Source: an uncultured Lachnospiraceae bacterium
Lineage (GTDB): Bacteria > Bacillota > Clostridia > Lachnospirales > Lachnospiraceae
DNA: 64,000 nt
NCBI GenBank assembly: GCA_900542015.1
Contig: UQLY01000009.1
Coordinates: 62,001-126,000, forward strand
Direction of reading: 5' to 3'
Shown piece after piece: positions 41,874 to 50,875 of this stretch (its first letter is position 1; each line of letters begins with the position of its first letter). The position numbers and the translations under genes are program-made. Below the pieces are notes generated by a model. The model had not been told where the DNA came from. It did not search any database and saw only the letters and a program-made list of their open reading frames with translations.

Positions 41874-43307
41874 TTAAGCCAAAGAAAAATCATCAAACAA
41901 CGACATCTGCCGGTATCCGTTCCGGTGCTCGATTTCCCAGTTTTCCTTCCGGTTTGTCGCCGTCAGTTGTCTTGTAATATACTGCTCCTCAATAGGAATG
42001 CGGTACATCATCTTTCCGTTGCAGGTAATGAAATAATGAGCCCTTTTCAGCACAACTCCCATTTTCTTCAGATTTTCAAATGTCAGGCTTCCAAACTTTC
42101 TCGCCTGCATAATGCGCCCCGCCGACTTAGGACCGATTCCCGGAATCCGTAAAACCATATCATAAGACGCAGTCTGTATCTCCACCGGGAACAGCTCCAG
42201 GTGCCGCAGCGCCCAATCGCATTTGGGATCAAGCTGATCGTTAAAATTGGGGCGTTCCTCGGATAACAGTTCGTCCGCCTCAAAGCCGTAAAAACGCAAA
42301 AGCCAATCCGCCTGATAGAGGCGGTGTTCTCTCAAAAGGGGCGGAGGCATATCCAGAGCCGGGAGATTCCTGTCCTCATTGACCGGCACATATGCCGAGT
42401 AGAACACCCTCTTTAAGTCATATGCTTGATATAATTTCTGAGTGGTCTGAATCAGATTATAATCCGATTCTCCGCTTGCCCCGATAATCATCTGGGTGCT
42501 CTGTCCCGCCGGAGCAAAGGACCGCTTTAAATCCCCGTCCGCTTTGGTAAGGACTGCCCTTTCCTTTCCGGCAAGAGGCACATTCGCCTCCGTCTGTCCG
42601 ATATGGTTTCCATGAAAAATACTTTTCTCCAGATAACGGTTGGACGTACTGCGTTCCAGCTTCGCGTCCTTTCCCACCGCCTGTCTGTGGGCGGCGATGG
42701 TACTGCTGACCTTGCCCATGGGATTTAAGATCGTCTGAAAGTTTTTATTGGGCGCAAGTGCGGAAAGGCTTTCCGCCGTGGGCAGCTCCAGATTGATGCT
42801 GATCCTGTCCGCAAGATAACCCGCAGCCGCCAAAAGCTCGTCCGGCGCGCCGGGAATCGCCTTTACGTGAATGTATCCGTTAAAACGGTACCTGGTGCGG
42901 AGAAGCCGCAGCGCCTCACAAATCTTTTCCATAGTATAGGCGGGGCTGTTGATGACTCCCGAGCTTAAAAAAAGCCCTTCGATATAGTTGCGCTTATAAA
43001 ATTCCACGGTAAGCGTACAGATTTCCTCGGGCGTAAAGGTCGTTCTGACCACATCGTTAGAGCTGCGGTTGATACAATATTTGCAGTCATAGATACAATG
43101 ATTGGTCATCAAAATCTTCAATAAAGAAATGCACCGTCCGTCAGAAGCAAAGCTGTGACAGATCCCGCACGCCCTCGCATTCCCGAGAAACCCCTCTTTT
43201 CCTTTGCGCTCTACGCCGCTGGAGGTACAGGCGACATCATATTTTGCCGCATCCGCCAGAATTTGTAATTTGTCCTCTAAGGTTAAATCCTTTATAATCT
43301 CATTCAT
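41874..43307 (-). CDS. TIGR03916 radical SAM protein, putative DNA modification/repair
   Basis: About 477 residues. Radical-SAM cysteines C71, C75 and C78 (C-x3-C-x2-C in 'NHCIYDCKYC') bind a 4Fe-4S cluster. Further upstream cysteines ('ACGIC') may hold a second cluster. A C-terminal helix-hairpin-helix ('RIPGIGPKSAGRIMQARKFG') implies DNA contact. The family is partner of TIGR03915 and is regarded as a putative DNA-repair enzyme without known substrate. The start at 43307 is the first ATG; the only GGAAG is 1 nt upstream, so translation may be leaderless. Confidence 0.88.
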   Translation of the reverse strand: MNEIIKDLTLEDKLQILADAAKYDVACTSSGVERKGKEGFLGNARACGICHSFASDGRCISLLKILMTNHCIYDCKYCINRSSNDVVRTTFTPEEICTLTVEFYKRNYIEGLFLSSGVINSPAYTMEKICEALRLLRTRYRFNGYIHVKAIPGAPDELLAAAGYLADRISINLELPTAESLSALAPNKNFQTILNPMGKVSSTIAAHRQAVGKDAKLERSTSNRYLEKSIFHGNHIGQTEANVPLAGKERAVLTKADGDLKRSFAPAGQSTQMIIGASGESDYNLIQTTQKLYQAYDLKRVFYSAYVPVNEDRNLPALDMPPPLLREHRLYQADWLLRFYGFEADELLSEERPNFNDQLDPKCDWALRHLELFPVEIQTASYDMVLRIPGIGPKSAGRIMQARKFGSLTFENLKKMGVVLKRAHYFITCNGKMMYRIPIEEQYITRQLTATNRKENWEIEHRNGYRQMSLFDDFSLA

Positions 43308-43313
43308 ACTTCC

Positions 43314-43342
43314 ATTATACAAACATACGTTCGATAATGCAA
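43314..43342 (-). promoter_or_regulatory. Promoter with LexA (SOS) box for the radical-SAM repair operon
   Basis: On the minus strand TTGCAT (43337-43342), 17 nt, perfect TATAAT (43314-43319). The spacer contains CGAACGTATGTTTG (43320-43333), which fits the Gram-positive LexA box CGAACRNRYGTTYG. Transcription would begin near 43307, exactly at the ATG. Confidence 0.72.
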
Positions 43343-43447
43343 GTGGTAATTTTTACAAATTAAACCCTTCTATTAGAAAACTACGATCGGCAGCATTTTA
43401 AACTGTTCTTTTCCATATACCGCATGAGGATGCTTTGCAAGAAAAAA

Positions 43448-43490
43448 CCGATTGCTTAGAAGGCATATCGCGCTTCTCCCAAGCAATCGG
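43448..43490 (-). terminator. Terminator after the GH43 gene
   Basis: CCGATTGCTT (43448-43457) pairs with AAGCAATCGG (43481-43490), with an inner AGAAG/CTTCT stem. On the minus strand it is followed by TTTTTT, so it should end the GPH - GH5 - GH43 operon. Confidence 0.8.
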
Positions 43491-43512
43491 CTTCTTTTAC
43501 CGTGCCGACAGT

Positions 43513-45159
43513 TTAATCCACATTTTTACTCTCATCAGCCACATATTCAAAGAAATCAAAGTCCGCATAGTGTTGGTGCTTTACCCGGTCCGCACAGGTA
43601 ATTCCTACCATGGTTCCTGTAAATTCTCCGTACTTACAATACTCGTCGGAAAATCTGGTGGTATCGAATACCCTGCCGATTTTCTGATAATTTACGCCGT
43701 CATAGCTCCATTCAAACCAGGAATGTCTTCCCTGGATATAGAGCCTTAAATAAACCGCGCAATCCTCTACCGGAATACGGGTATTGAGAAATTCGGTCTT
43801 TTCCCCGTTTTCCAGATGAATGATAGATAACGCGCTCTGTCCCAGCGTCTCGCTGTAGTACTTTCTGAGATTGATATAATTCATATTGTCATAATATAAA
43901 ATCAGTCCCGCGCTATGCTGGTGTACCTCGGGCGTAAACTCCATTTTTGTCGTAACCCTCGCATATACGCTGGTCAGTTTCCTTGCCAGAATGCTGACTT
44001 TATTTAAAGAAGTGCGGGACTCCTGCCCTCTGAGTCTGACATAACCGGGTCTTGTCTTAACGTCCGCAAATCTCTGCGGCATAATCCTGGGCGCATAATA
44101 CCAGTTGCCCAGTTCTTCCGCGTCAAAATCATCAAAATCCGGAATCTTTGCCACCGGGCATTCCGGCAGGGAGCTTTCCGGCACTTCCACTTTGGCAAGA
44201 TTGCTTCCGTCCGCCATACGCAGCCAGTTATCCTCTGTCCACATCATTTTCTGAATCGCCGTTTCCCTTCCCAGGGTACACCGCAGTTCCGGCACGAAGG
44301 GTCTCGAAGTCAGGTGTACGAGATACACCTCGCCGTCAGGCGTCTCCACATAACTTCCGTGACCGGATTTTTGCAGCACGGACTCGGGATTATAATATTT
44401 CGGCTTTAAATGGTCCGGATCATGACGTTCGTTGGAATAGCCCGGCGTAGAAGTCACAATAGGATTTGCCGGGTCCTTCTCATAAGGACCCCATACATTT
44501 TTGGACCGTCCCATGGTAACACAGTGATTATATCCGGTACCGCCTTCGGCGCACATAATATAATAATATTCTCCGCGCTTGGTCAGATGCGGCGCCTCAA
44601 TGCAGCCCCTGTCCGTTCCGCCGCTCCAGATCCTCTTGGGATAGCCGATAATTTCCTGCTTTGCCGGAGAATACTCCACCATGCAGATCGCACCGGGCTT
44701 TTCATAGCCTTCCCTGGTCTCCCATTCCAGAGAGACGACCCACTTGCGCCCGTCGTCGTCATGGAGAATGGACGCGTCAAAGCCTGAGGAATGTAAATAA
44801 ACCGGTTCGCTCCAGGGTCCTTTAATGTCTTTTGCGGTAATCAGATAATTATCCACGTCAAAATATCTGGCATTCATGGAGTTCATCACTCCGTAAACCA
44901 CATAAAACAAATCTTCTTTTTCACAATAGGTCAGACAGGGCGCCCAAATGCCTTTGGCGGAAGGCAGCTTTTTCAGATCTACCTTCTCATCGTCCGTCAA
45001 TACATGCGTATACAGTTCCCAGTTCTTCAAATCTCTGGAATGGTACACGGGAATCCCCGGGAACCATTCAAAAGTCGAAACCGCAAGATAATAATCATCC
45101 CCTTTACGGCAAATGCAGGGGTCGGGATTGAATCCCGGTAAAATAGGATTATGCAGCAT
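43513..45159 (-). CDS. Glycoside hydrolase family 43, beta-xylosidase-like
   Basis: About 548 residues, cytoplasmic (no signal peptide). N-terminal five-bladed propeller with 'NPILPGFNPDPCICRKGDDYY' (catalytic base Asp13), 'STFEWFPGIPVYHSRDLKNW' and the acid glutamate in 'DRGCIEAPHLTKRG'. The C-terminal beta-sandwich of about 200 residues ('SARLT'-like domain, here 'LARKLTSVYARVTTKMEF') is typical of xylan beta-1,4-xylosidases. The start at 45159 or 45162 is set by GAGGAGG. Likely cleaves imported xylo-oligosaccharides. In an operon with GH5 and a GPH transporter. Confidence 0.9.
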   Translation of the reverse strand: MLHNPILPGFNPDPCICRKGDDYYLAVSTFEWFPGIPVYHSRDLKNWELYTHVLTDDEKVDLKKLPSAKGIWAPCLTYCEKEDLFYVVYGVMNSMNARYFDVDNYLITAKDIKGPWSEPVYLHSSGFDASILHDDDGRKWVVSLEWETREGYEKPGAICMVEYSPAKQEIIGYPKRIWSGGTDRGCIEAPHLTKRGEYYYIMCAEGGTGYNHCVTMGRSKNVWGPYEKDPANPIVTSTPGYSNERHDPDHLKPKYYNPESVLQKSGHGSYVETPDGEVYLVHLTSRPFVPELRCTLGRETAIQKMMWTEDNWLRMADGSNLAKVEVPESSLPECPVAKIPDFDDFDAEELGNWYYAPRIMPQRFADVKTRPGYVRLRGQESRTSLNKVSILARKLTSVYARVTTKMEFTPEVHQHSAGLILYYDNMNYINLRKYYSETLGQSALSIIHLENGEKTEFLNTRIPVEDCAVYLRLYIQGRHSWFEWSYDGVNYQKIGRVFDTTRFSDEYCKYGEFTGTMVGITCADRVKHQHYADFDFFEYVADESKNVD

Positions 45160-45176
45160 CATTTGACCTCCTCGTC

Positions 45177-46364
45177 TTACATGTTCCTTTTTGTTTCGCG
45201 TTCGGTGGGAAACCAGCCCTGCGCCACGCATCTGCCAAGATCCCACGCGTCCCAGCCGATCCAGCCCGATTCATTGACCGTATCCACCAGCAGCTTATAA
45301 TTCCAATAGAAATATCCGCTTCCTTTTTCCCATGCCTCAAGCTGCACATCCGCCACCGCACGGTAAATCTTTCTCTTTTCTTCCTCGCTGAATACCTCTT
45401 CCTGCTTTCCTTCCATACCGTTTAATACGGACTGACCGCCTTTGGTATCCACGCCGCAGGCAAGGGAATTAAAGAGGCACCATTCTCCGCAGATAACCGG
45501 GAAATATTGCTGCATTTCTTCTATCATTTTAAAATAATGTTCCTTTACATAGGAAACATAGCCTTCCACGGTCTGGGGACAGCCGTCCATTTCCGCCATC
45601 ATCAGATATTGATGCGTATCCAGAATGACGTTTTGGAATTTTTCTTCCCTCATAAAGTCTTTCCATTTGTAGATATCGAACCCGTCATGGAATACAACCG
45701 CCTTTTCCACGGGAAGGTATTTTCTCAGCCTGTCATATGCCTCCACATAAAACTTTCTTAAAAATTCAAAGGAAACCGGTCCGCTTCCCGCCGCCATTTC
45801 AGCGTCTACGGGTTTGTAACGTTCGCCGATATTAAACGTATCCCAGGAGCTTTCCGTATTGGGTTCGTTTACAATCTGTATGCCCAAAAGCCCTTTTCGT
45901 TTTCCGTATCTCTCGGCAAGCCTTTCCAACACCGTCAGCGTAAACTCCACGCTCTCCGGATTCTGCGCCCATTTGCATACGCCGGAAATGCCGCCGTTGT
46001 CAAAACCGTTCTGGCTGCCGGGAACCGTATGCAGATCAATGAGGATCTGCAATCCGTATTTTTCCGCCCAGTTAAACGCCTTATCCAGCTCGCTCACGCA
46101 GCCGATAAAGGGCGGGCAGTCGCCAAAGATAAAGTAGGGCACCGGTATCCTGACCGCATTCATGCCCCAGGAGCGGATTGTTGCAAAATCCCGCTCCGTG
46201 ATATATTCGCTTCTGTGCGTCCGGATACGCGCTTCATATACTTCTCCGGATAACTGCGTGGGAAGATAATATTCGTCCTCCGCCGTCGTTCCCTCGAACA
46301 AAGAAGGGCTCATCCATTTTTCCAATACCAGCCAGTTGCCAAGATTAACGCCTTTTATATTCAT
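45177..46364 (-). CDS. Glycoside hydrolase family 5 (glucanase)
   Basis: About 395 residues, no signal peptide. 'GVNLGNWLVLEKWMSPSLFEG' and 'WGMNAVRIPVPYFIF' are typical of GH5 enzymes near exo-beta-1,3-glucanases. Catalytic acid is E167 (in 'IVNEPNTES') and the nucleophile E294 ('VICGEWCLF'). Cytoplasmic location suggests it acts on imported oligosaccharides. Start at 46364 follows GAGAAGGT. Located between the transporter and GH43 genes. Confidence 0.88.
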   Translation of the reverse strand: MNIKGVNLGNWLVLEKWMSPSLFEGTTAEDEYYLPTQLSGEVYEARIRTHRSEYITERDFATIRSWGMNAVRIPVPYFIFGDCPPFIGCVSELDKAFNWAEKYGLQILIDLHTVPGSQNGFDNGGISGVCKWAQNPESVEFTLTVLERLAERYGKRKGLLGIQIVNEPNTESSWDTFNIGERYKPVDAEMAAGSGPVSFEFLRKFYVEAYDRLRKYLPVEKAVVFHDGFDIYKWKDFMREEKFQNVILDTHQYLMMAEMDGCPQTVEGYVSYVKEHYFKMIEEMQQYFPVICGEWCLFNSLACGVDTKGGQSVLNGMEGKQEEVFSEEEKRKIYRAVADVQLEAWEKGSGYFYWNYKLLVDTVNESGWIGWDAWDLGRCVAQGWFPTERETKRNM

Positions 46365-46445
46365 ACCTTCTCTTCCTTTCCCAATCAATTCTATTTTTTT
46401 CTATCTTTATTTTCTTTTCCCTTTTTCGATTTTTCGCCGTCCCGC

Positions 46446-47804
46446 TTAGCCTTTGGCACGCTTTTTCAGATCTGCGATAATACCGTCAAATTCTTTATCC
46501 AGCTTGTAGTTTGACAGGATTAAAATGATAATCACATAGATTACAATGGGGATAATGGCAAAGGCAAGCTTTACGGAAAAGATCGCCGATGCGGACTGTA
46601 CTTCCGCCGTATCCACATATCCTCCAAAGGTAATGATCCAGCCTAAAATTGCGGAGCCGAGACCGTTGCCAATCTTATAACCGAAGCTGCACGCGCTGTT
46701 TACCAGTCCCTCGGTACGGTTTCCTGTTTTCCATTCTCCATAATCGATCGTGTCGGAAACCATCGCCCACATGGTCGCACCCATACAAGCCGCCGCAACA
46801 CCGCGAAGCACGCTGCAGGCAATCAGCAGATAATAATTCGTCGTCATTAACATCAGTCCGAAACCTACAATGCTGAGCGCACATCCTGCGATCATGACAT
46901 TTCTTTTACCGAATTTTTTAACAAAGAACGCTACGAAAAACATAGCGGCGATCTGCGCGATATAAACCGCGTTGCCCAAAGGCGCAACCAGATCTCTGTT
47001 TCCCAGAACCGTCTTTGCATAGTAAACGGTCGCTCCGCCGTAAAGCGCCATGGAGATAAAAATCAAAGCCAGCATAACGGTTACCATGATCCAGTATTTA
47101 TTTTTTGCAAGAGAAATGAAGCCCTCCTTAATCGGCACGTCTTTCTCTTCTCCGTCCTTTACCGCCGGTTTTACTCTTTCCTTACAGCCTGCGAAGTTGA
47201 TAATAAACAATACCGTTGCAATGAGCCCGAACACGCCGAAGGTCTTGCTCCAAGCCGCTGCGTTGTCTCCGAAAAATTCCACAAATTTCAGTGTAAATGT
47301 ATTGATAAACAAAGAACCCGCAGTCGCAAGCAAGTTTCTGAATACACTCAGTACGCTTCTTTCATAGGGGTCCTGCGTCATCAAAGCGTTCAGTGCGGAA
47401 TAAGGCACGTTGATCGCCGTATAAATCACGGTAGAAACCAGGTTATAAGTAATGAATACATACACCAGTTTCGCATTGGGCGCCCAGCTTGTAGGAACCG
47501 AAAACAGCAGTATTCCCGCTAATGCAAAGGGAATGCACATTCTTAAAATCCACGGTCTTGCCTTACCGAATTTGGAATGCGTCCTGTCCACAATATTTCC
47601 CATAATCAAATCGCTGATACCGTCGAAAACACGCGAAATCAGCATAATCACGCCGACTGCAGCCGCGTTGACGCCCGCGTAATCCGTATAATACAAAAGT
47701 AAAAATCCGGTCATTGCCGTATAAATGATGTTACATCCTGCGTCGCCGCAGCCATAGGAGATCCTCTCCAGAATGGAAAGTCCTTTTCTCTTCTCCTTTT
47801 CCAT
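46446..47804 (-). CDS. GPH family sugar:cation symporter (MFS)
   Basis: About 452 residues with 12 hydrophobic segments. 'ERISYGCGDAGCNIIYTAMTGF' at the start and 'GISDLIMGNIVDRTHSKFGKARPW' match the glycoside-pentoside-hexuronide family (XynP/UidB type). Likely brings in xylo- or gluco-oligosaccharides for the downstream GH5 and GH43 enzymes. The start at 47804 is chosen because GGAGG lies 8 nt upstream. Confidence 0.92.
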   Translation of the reverse strand: MEKEKRKGLSILERISYGCGDAGCNIIYTAMTGFLLLYYTDYAGVNAAAVGVIMLISRVFDGISDLIMGNIVDRTHSKFGKARPWILRMCIPFALAGILLFSVPTSWAPNAKLVYVFITYNLVSTVIYTAINVPYSALNALMTQDPYERSVLSVFRNLLATAGSLFINTFTLKFVEFFGDNAAAWSKTFGVFGLIATVLFIINFAGCKERVKPAVKDGEEKDVPIKEGFISLAKNKYWIMVTVMLALIFISMALYGGATVYYAKTVLGNRDLVAPLGNAVYIAQIAAMFFVAFFVKKFGKRNVMIAGCALSIVGFGLMLMTTNYYLLIACSVLRGVAAACMGATMWAMVSDTIDYGEWKTGNRTEGLVNSACSFGYKIGNGLGSAILGWIITFGGYVDTAEVQSASAIFSVKLAFAIIPIVIYVIIILILSNYKLDKEFDGIIADLKKRAKG

Positions 47805-47863
47805 GTCAAATCCTCCATCCATATTTATAGTTTGTTGTTGATTGTTCCTCGTATTTCGTTTTC

Positions 47864-47881
47864 AGGTATTCATGAATTCCT
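47864..47881. promoter_or_regulatory. 18-bp near-palindrome upstream of the GPH operon
   Basis: AGGTATTCATGAATTCCT pairs at 8 of 9 positions. It lies about 60 nt before the transporter start in an AT-rich promoter region. A candidate operator; the binding protein is unknown. Confidence 0.4.
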
Positions 47882-47936
47882 TTAAGATAGTTTTATTTTA
47901 TTAAACTTTTATAAATAATATAAGTTATAATACAAA

Positions 47937-47979
47937 CGAAAAAACAGGTCGATACAAACTTTTTGTTTGCCGACCTGTT
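47937..47979 (-). terminator. Terminator after the AraC regulator gene
   Basis: AACAGGTCG (47943-47951) and CGACCTGTT (47971-47979) with an inner CAAAC/GTTTG stem, then TTTTTT on the minus strand. It separates the AraC gene from the GPH operon. Confidence 0.75.
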
Positions 47980-48054
47980 CCCTTCTGCCTTTGACGTTTT
48001 CCCGTCAAATCCTTTATCTTATTTTTCGTCCTGCTTTTCGCCGCCTGCTGCCCG

Positions 48055-48906
48055 TCACTTTTTCTTCAACTCATTTTTCCGCGCCTCATGCGGAGAGCAT
48101 CCGTAAACCTCCCGAAACATTCTGCGGAAGACCTTTTCGTTATAGAACCCGTGCTTTTCCTGAATATCCCTGATACTAATATTCGTATTCAGAATGTCCA
48201 GATAGATTTTTTCCAGTCTTACCATATTGAGATATTCCAAAAAGGTAACGCCCATATTCGCCTTAAAAAATCTGGAAAAATATATTTCATTCAACCCCAC
48301 CTGCCCCGCTATTTCCGGAATGCTGATGGGCTCTTTATAATTTTCCTTGACATAATCGATGATCGCCTGAATCCGCTCCAGATTCTTCTGGTTCTTTTTC
48401 AATTCCTTCCTGTCCACCTTTTGGGAAAAGGAATGAATCAAAATATAGATCAGCTCAAAAATCAGGCTGTAACAGCGAAAGACATATCCCTCCACCTGAA
48501 ACTGATAAGTGATCCACAGATCTTCCAGCGTACTGCGGATATTGGCGATCTTGGTCTGCACTCTTGCATCCTCCGAGTCCAAATCCACATAAAAACTGTA
48601 TTCCCGGATATCCGGCACAAATTTTTCCAGAAAGCTAAGGGGAATTTGCAGCAAAATCGCCGTATTCCCATTCAAACATCTGGTGGAGTGGATCGTCATG
48701 GGATTTACCACGATAAACTCATTCTTTTTCAAATTGCTGGTACGGTTGTTGATCTGTACCTCCAGATCCCCGTGAATCAGATAAATGATCTCGATCCAGT
48801 CATGATAATGTTTATTGATAACGCTCTGCCCCGGGTCAATGGAAAATTCCAGATGAATGTCCATCATTTCATTGGGGGCTATAAATTCATAACGGTAATC
48901 TTCCAT
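48055..48906 (-). CDS. AraC family regulator with cupin sensor domain
   Basis: About 283 residues. The N-terminal half resembles an AraC-type cupin ('HYHDWIEIIYLIHGDLEVQI', 'NEFIVVNPMTIHST'); the C-terminal 100 residues are the double helix-turn-helix ('ISIPEIAGQVGLNEIYFSRFFK', 'IRDIQEKHGFYNEKVFRRMFRE'). The ATG at 48906 has GAGG upstream; the longer form would need TTG. Lies upstream of the GPH - GH5 - GH43 genes in the same direction and likely controls them. Confidence 0.9.
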   Translation of the reverse strand: MEDYRYEFIAPNEMMDIHLEFSIDPGQSVINKHYHDWIEIIYLIHGDLEVQINNRTSNLKKNEFIVVNPMTIHSTRCLNGNTAILLQIPLSFLEKFVPDIREYSFYVDLDSEDARVQTKIANIRSTLEDLWITYQFQVEGYVFRCYSLIFELIYILIHSFSQKVDRKELKKNQKNLERIQAIIDYVKENYKEPISIPEIAGQVGLNEIYFSRFFKANMGVTFLEYLNMVRLEKIYLDILNTNISIRDIQEKHGFYNEKVFRRMFREVYGCSPHEARKNELKKK

Positions 48907-49026
48907 AACATCCTCTGCTTTTCTAAATACAGGTTCCAAGCTAAAGTAAAATAAAATTTTTTTAGCTCTATTTACAATTTATTATACCATTTTAATCAAT
49001 GAATAGCATCATAATGTTAATTCCTG

Positions 49027-49710
49027 CTATCTTTTTCGATCTTTTACTTTACAATACACAACAGCGGCAAGCGTGCTTATAAAAGTCGCTATGATCGCCG
49101 GCGCGATAATAACCGCCGGATTCACGCTCCCATACTGACTCCTGTAAGCAATCATATTGACGGGAATCAACTGAAGGGAAGAAATATTCATGATCAAAAA
49201 CACGCACATTTCGTTACTCGCCGTTCTCCCTTTGAAATTGCCATGCTCTGCCTCCGGTTCTCTTCCCCTTCGTTTCCTTTCTCTGACAATCCCCTCCGTC
49301 CCCGGTCCGCCATGCTCTGCATATTCCGGATTTCCCCGCTCCTTCTCCAGATCGGTCAGCGCCTCCATCGCTTTTAACCCCGCAGGCGTCGCCGCCCAGC
49401 CAAGCCCCAGAATATTTGCAATAAAGTTAAGAGATATATAAGACATCGCCGGATGATCTTTGGGAATCCTCGGAAACAGGAACCGCAGAAGCGGTCGCAA
49501 TTTTCTCGTCAGCGCGTCTACCAGCCCCGCGTCCCTTGCAATTTCCATCATTCCCGTCCAAAGTGCCACCACGCCCAGCATGGTAATGCACAGTTGAACC
49601 GCTTCCTTGGACGAATCGATGACGCCGTTGGATATTTCCACCATCTGTCCCGTAAAAGAACCATAGATAATTCCGATAATAATCATAAAAATCCAGATAT
49701 AATTCAGCAT
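49027..49710 (-). CDS. spmA: Spore maturation protein A, with an inserted charged loop
   Basis: 227 residues. Membrane protein of the SpmA family: 'MLNYIWIFMIIIGIIYGSFTG', 'MLGVVALWTGMMEIARDAGL', 'ANILGLGWAATPAGLKAMEAL' and 'TASNEMCVFLIMNISSLQLIP'. Usual SpmA proteins have about 195 residues. The excess lies in a Glu/Arg/Gly-rich stretch between 'ALTDLEKE' and 'TASNEM', which contains 'AEHG' twice and is matched by a 12-bp direct repeat in the DNA. spmB is 20 kb away instead of adjacent. Confidence 0.88.
   Translation of the reverse strand: MLNYIWIFMIIIGIIYGSFTGQMVEISNGVIDSSKEAVQLCITMLGVVALWTGMMEIARDAGLVDALTRKLRPLLRFLFPRIPKDHPAMSYISLNFIANILGLGWAATPAGLKAMEALTDLEKERGNPEYAEHGGPGTEGIVRERKRRGREPEAEHGNFKGRTASNEMCVFLIMNISSLQLIPVNMIAYRSQYGSVNPAVIIAPAIIATFISTLAAVVYCKVKDRKR
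49240..49320. repeat. 12-bp direct repeat bounding an insertion in spmA
   Basis: GCCATGCTCTGC occurs at 49240-49251 and 49309-49320, offset by 69 bp (23 codons), keeping the frame. Confidence 0.8.
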
Positions 49711-49823
49711 AGGCGCTTCCCCACCCGATTTATTCCCTTTATTTTATGACAAGACCACAAAAAATATGTTTTCGCCACCTGCTTCCCGCGCGCCCGTTTT
49801 CTTTGCCCGCTTCCTTTCTGTTA

Positions 49824-49852
49824 TTGAAAAAACCGCTGAAATTGTCTATAAT
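49824..49852 (+). promoter_or_regulatory. Promoter of the DHH phosphoesterase gene
   Basis: TTGAAA (49824-49829), 17 nt, perfect TATAAT (49847-49852). The gene starts at 49929 behind GAAGGAG. Confidence 0.7.
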
Positions 49853-49928
49853 GTAGTTTAGCAGGGTTACGAACAGGCTTTGAATACATATCATTGCCCT
49901 GAGAATAAAGATTGAGAAGGAGTTTATT

Positions 49929-50849
49929 ATGAGGTTAATTACACGTTCAGATTTTGACGGACTTGCATGCGGCGCTTTATTAAAGGAAGCCGGCATTATC
50001 GACCATTGGAAATTCGCGCATCCGAAGGATATTCAGGATGGGCTGGTCGAAGTAACCGAGGACGATTGTCTTGCCAACGTCCCCTTTGTAGAGGGATGCG
50101 GACTGTGGTTCGACCACCATTCCAGCGAGCACGAAAGATTACAATTAGAAGGTAAATATAAAGGAGAGAGCCGTATCACGCCTTCCTGTGCCAGAATCAT
50201 TTATGAATATTACGGCGGTAAAGAGAGATTTCCGCAGTTTGACGATATGATGGAAGCGGTTGATAAGGTTGACTCGGGCAATCTGACCATTGATGAGATC
50301 CAGAATCCCAAGGGATGGATTTTAATCGGCTTTTTGATGGACCCCCGCACGGGACTCGGTCGTTTCCGCAACTTTACGATTTCCAATTACCAGTTGATGG
50401 AAAAACTGATCGACGCCTGCCGTACCATGACAACGGACGAGATCCTTGCCCTGCCGGATATTAAGGAACGTATCGAAGTATACAACGAGCAGACCGAAAA
50501 ATTCAAAGAAATGGTAAAAGCCTACACCTGGGTAAAGGGCAATGTTATCGTGACCGATTTAAGAGGCGTTGACCCCATCTACACCGGAAACCGTTTTATG
50601 ATCTACAGTATGTATCCCGAGCAGAATATTTCCGCATGGGTTGTCAGCGGCAAAGGCGGCGCAGGCTGTTCCGCAGCCGTAGGCTACAGCATCTTAAACC
50701 GCACCAGCGACGTAAACGTCGGCAGCCTGATGTTAAAATACGGCGGAGGCGGTCACAAAAAGGTTGGCACCTGCCAATTTTCCGACGAAAACATGGACGA
50801 AGAGCTTCCGAAAATGTTGGAAGAGCTCTGCGCGCTTGCTAATCATTGA
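49929..50849 (+). CDS. DHH/DHHA1 family phosphoesterase
   Basis: 306 residues. 'RSDFDGLACGALLKEAGI' and 'LWFDHHSSEHERL' provide the DHH metal-binding aspartates and histidines; the C-terminal 'KYGGGGHKKVGTCQF' is the DHHA1 substrate-binding glycine loop. Proteins of this fold cleave nanoRNA, cyclic dinucleotides or polyphosphate; this subgroup is often labelled exopolyphosphatase-like, without firm proof. Own promoter and terminator, so a single-gene unit. Confidence 0.88.
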   Translation: MRLITRSDFDGLACGALLKEAGIIDHWKFAHPKDIQDGLVEVTEDDCLANVPFVEGCGLWFDHHSSEHERLQLEGKYKGESRITPSCARIIYEYYGGKERFPQFDDMMEAVDKVDSGNLTIDEIQNPKGWILIGFLMDPRTGLGRFRNFTISNYQLMEKLIDACRTMTTDEILALPDIKERIEVYNEQTEKFKEMVKAYTWVKGNVIVTDLRGVDPIYTGNRFMIYSMYPEQNISAWVVSGKGGAGCSAAVGYSILNRTSDVNVGSLMLKYGGGGHKKVGTCQFSDENMDEELPKMLEELCALANH

Positions 50850-50875
50850 TAGGACAGATTTAAAAAGCTGCATTT

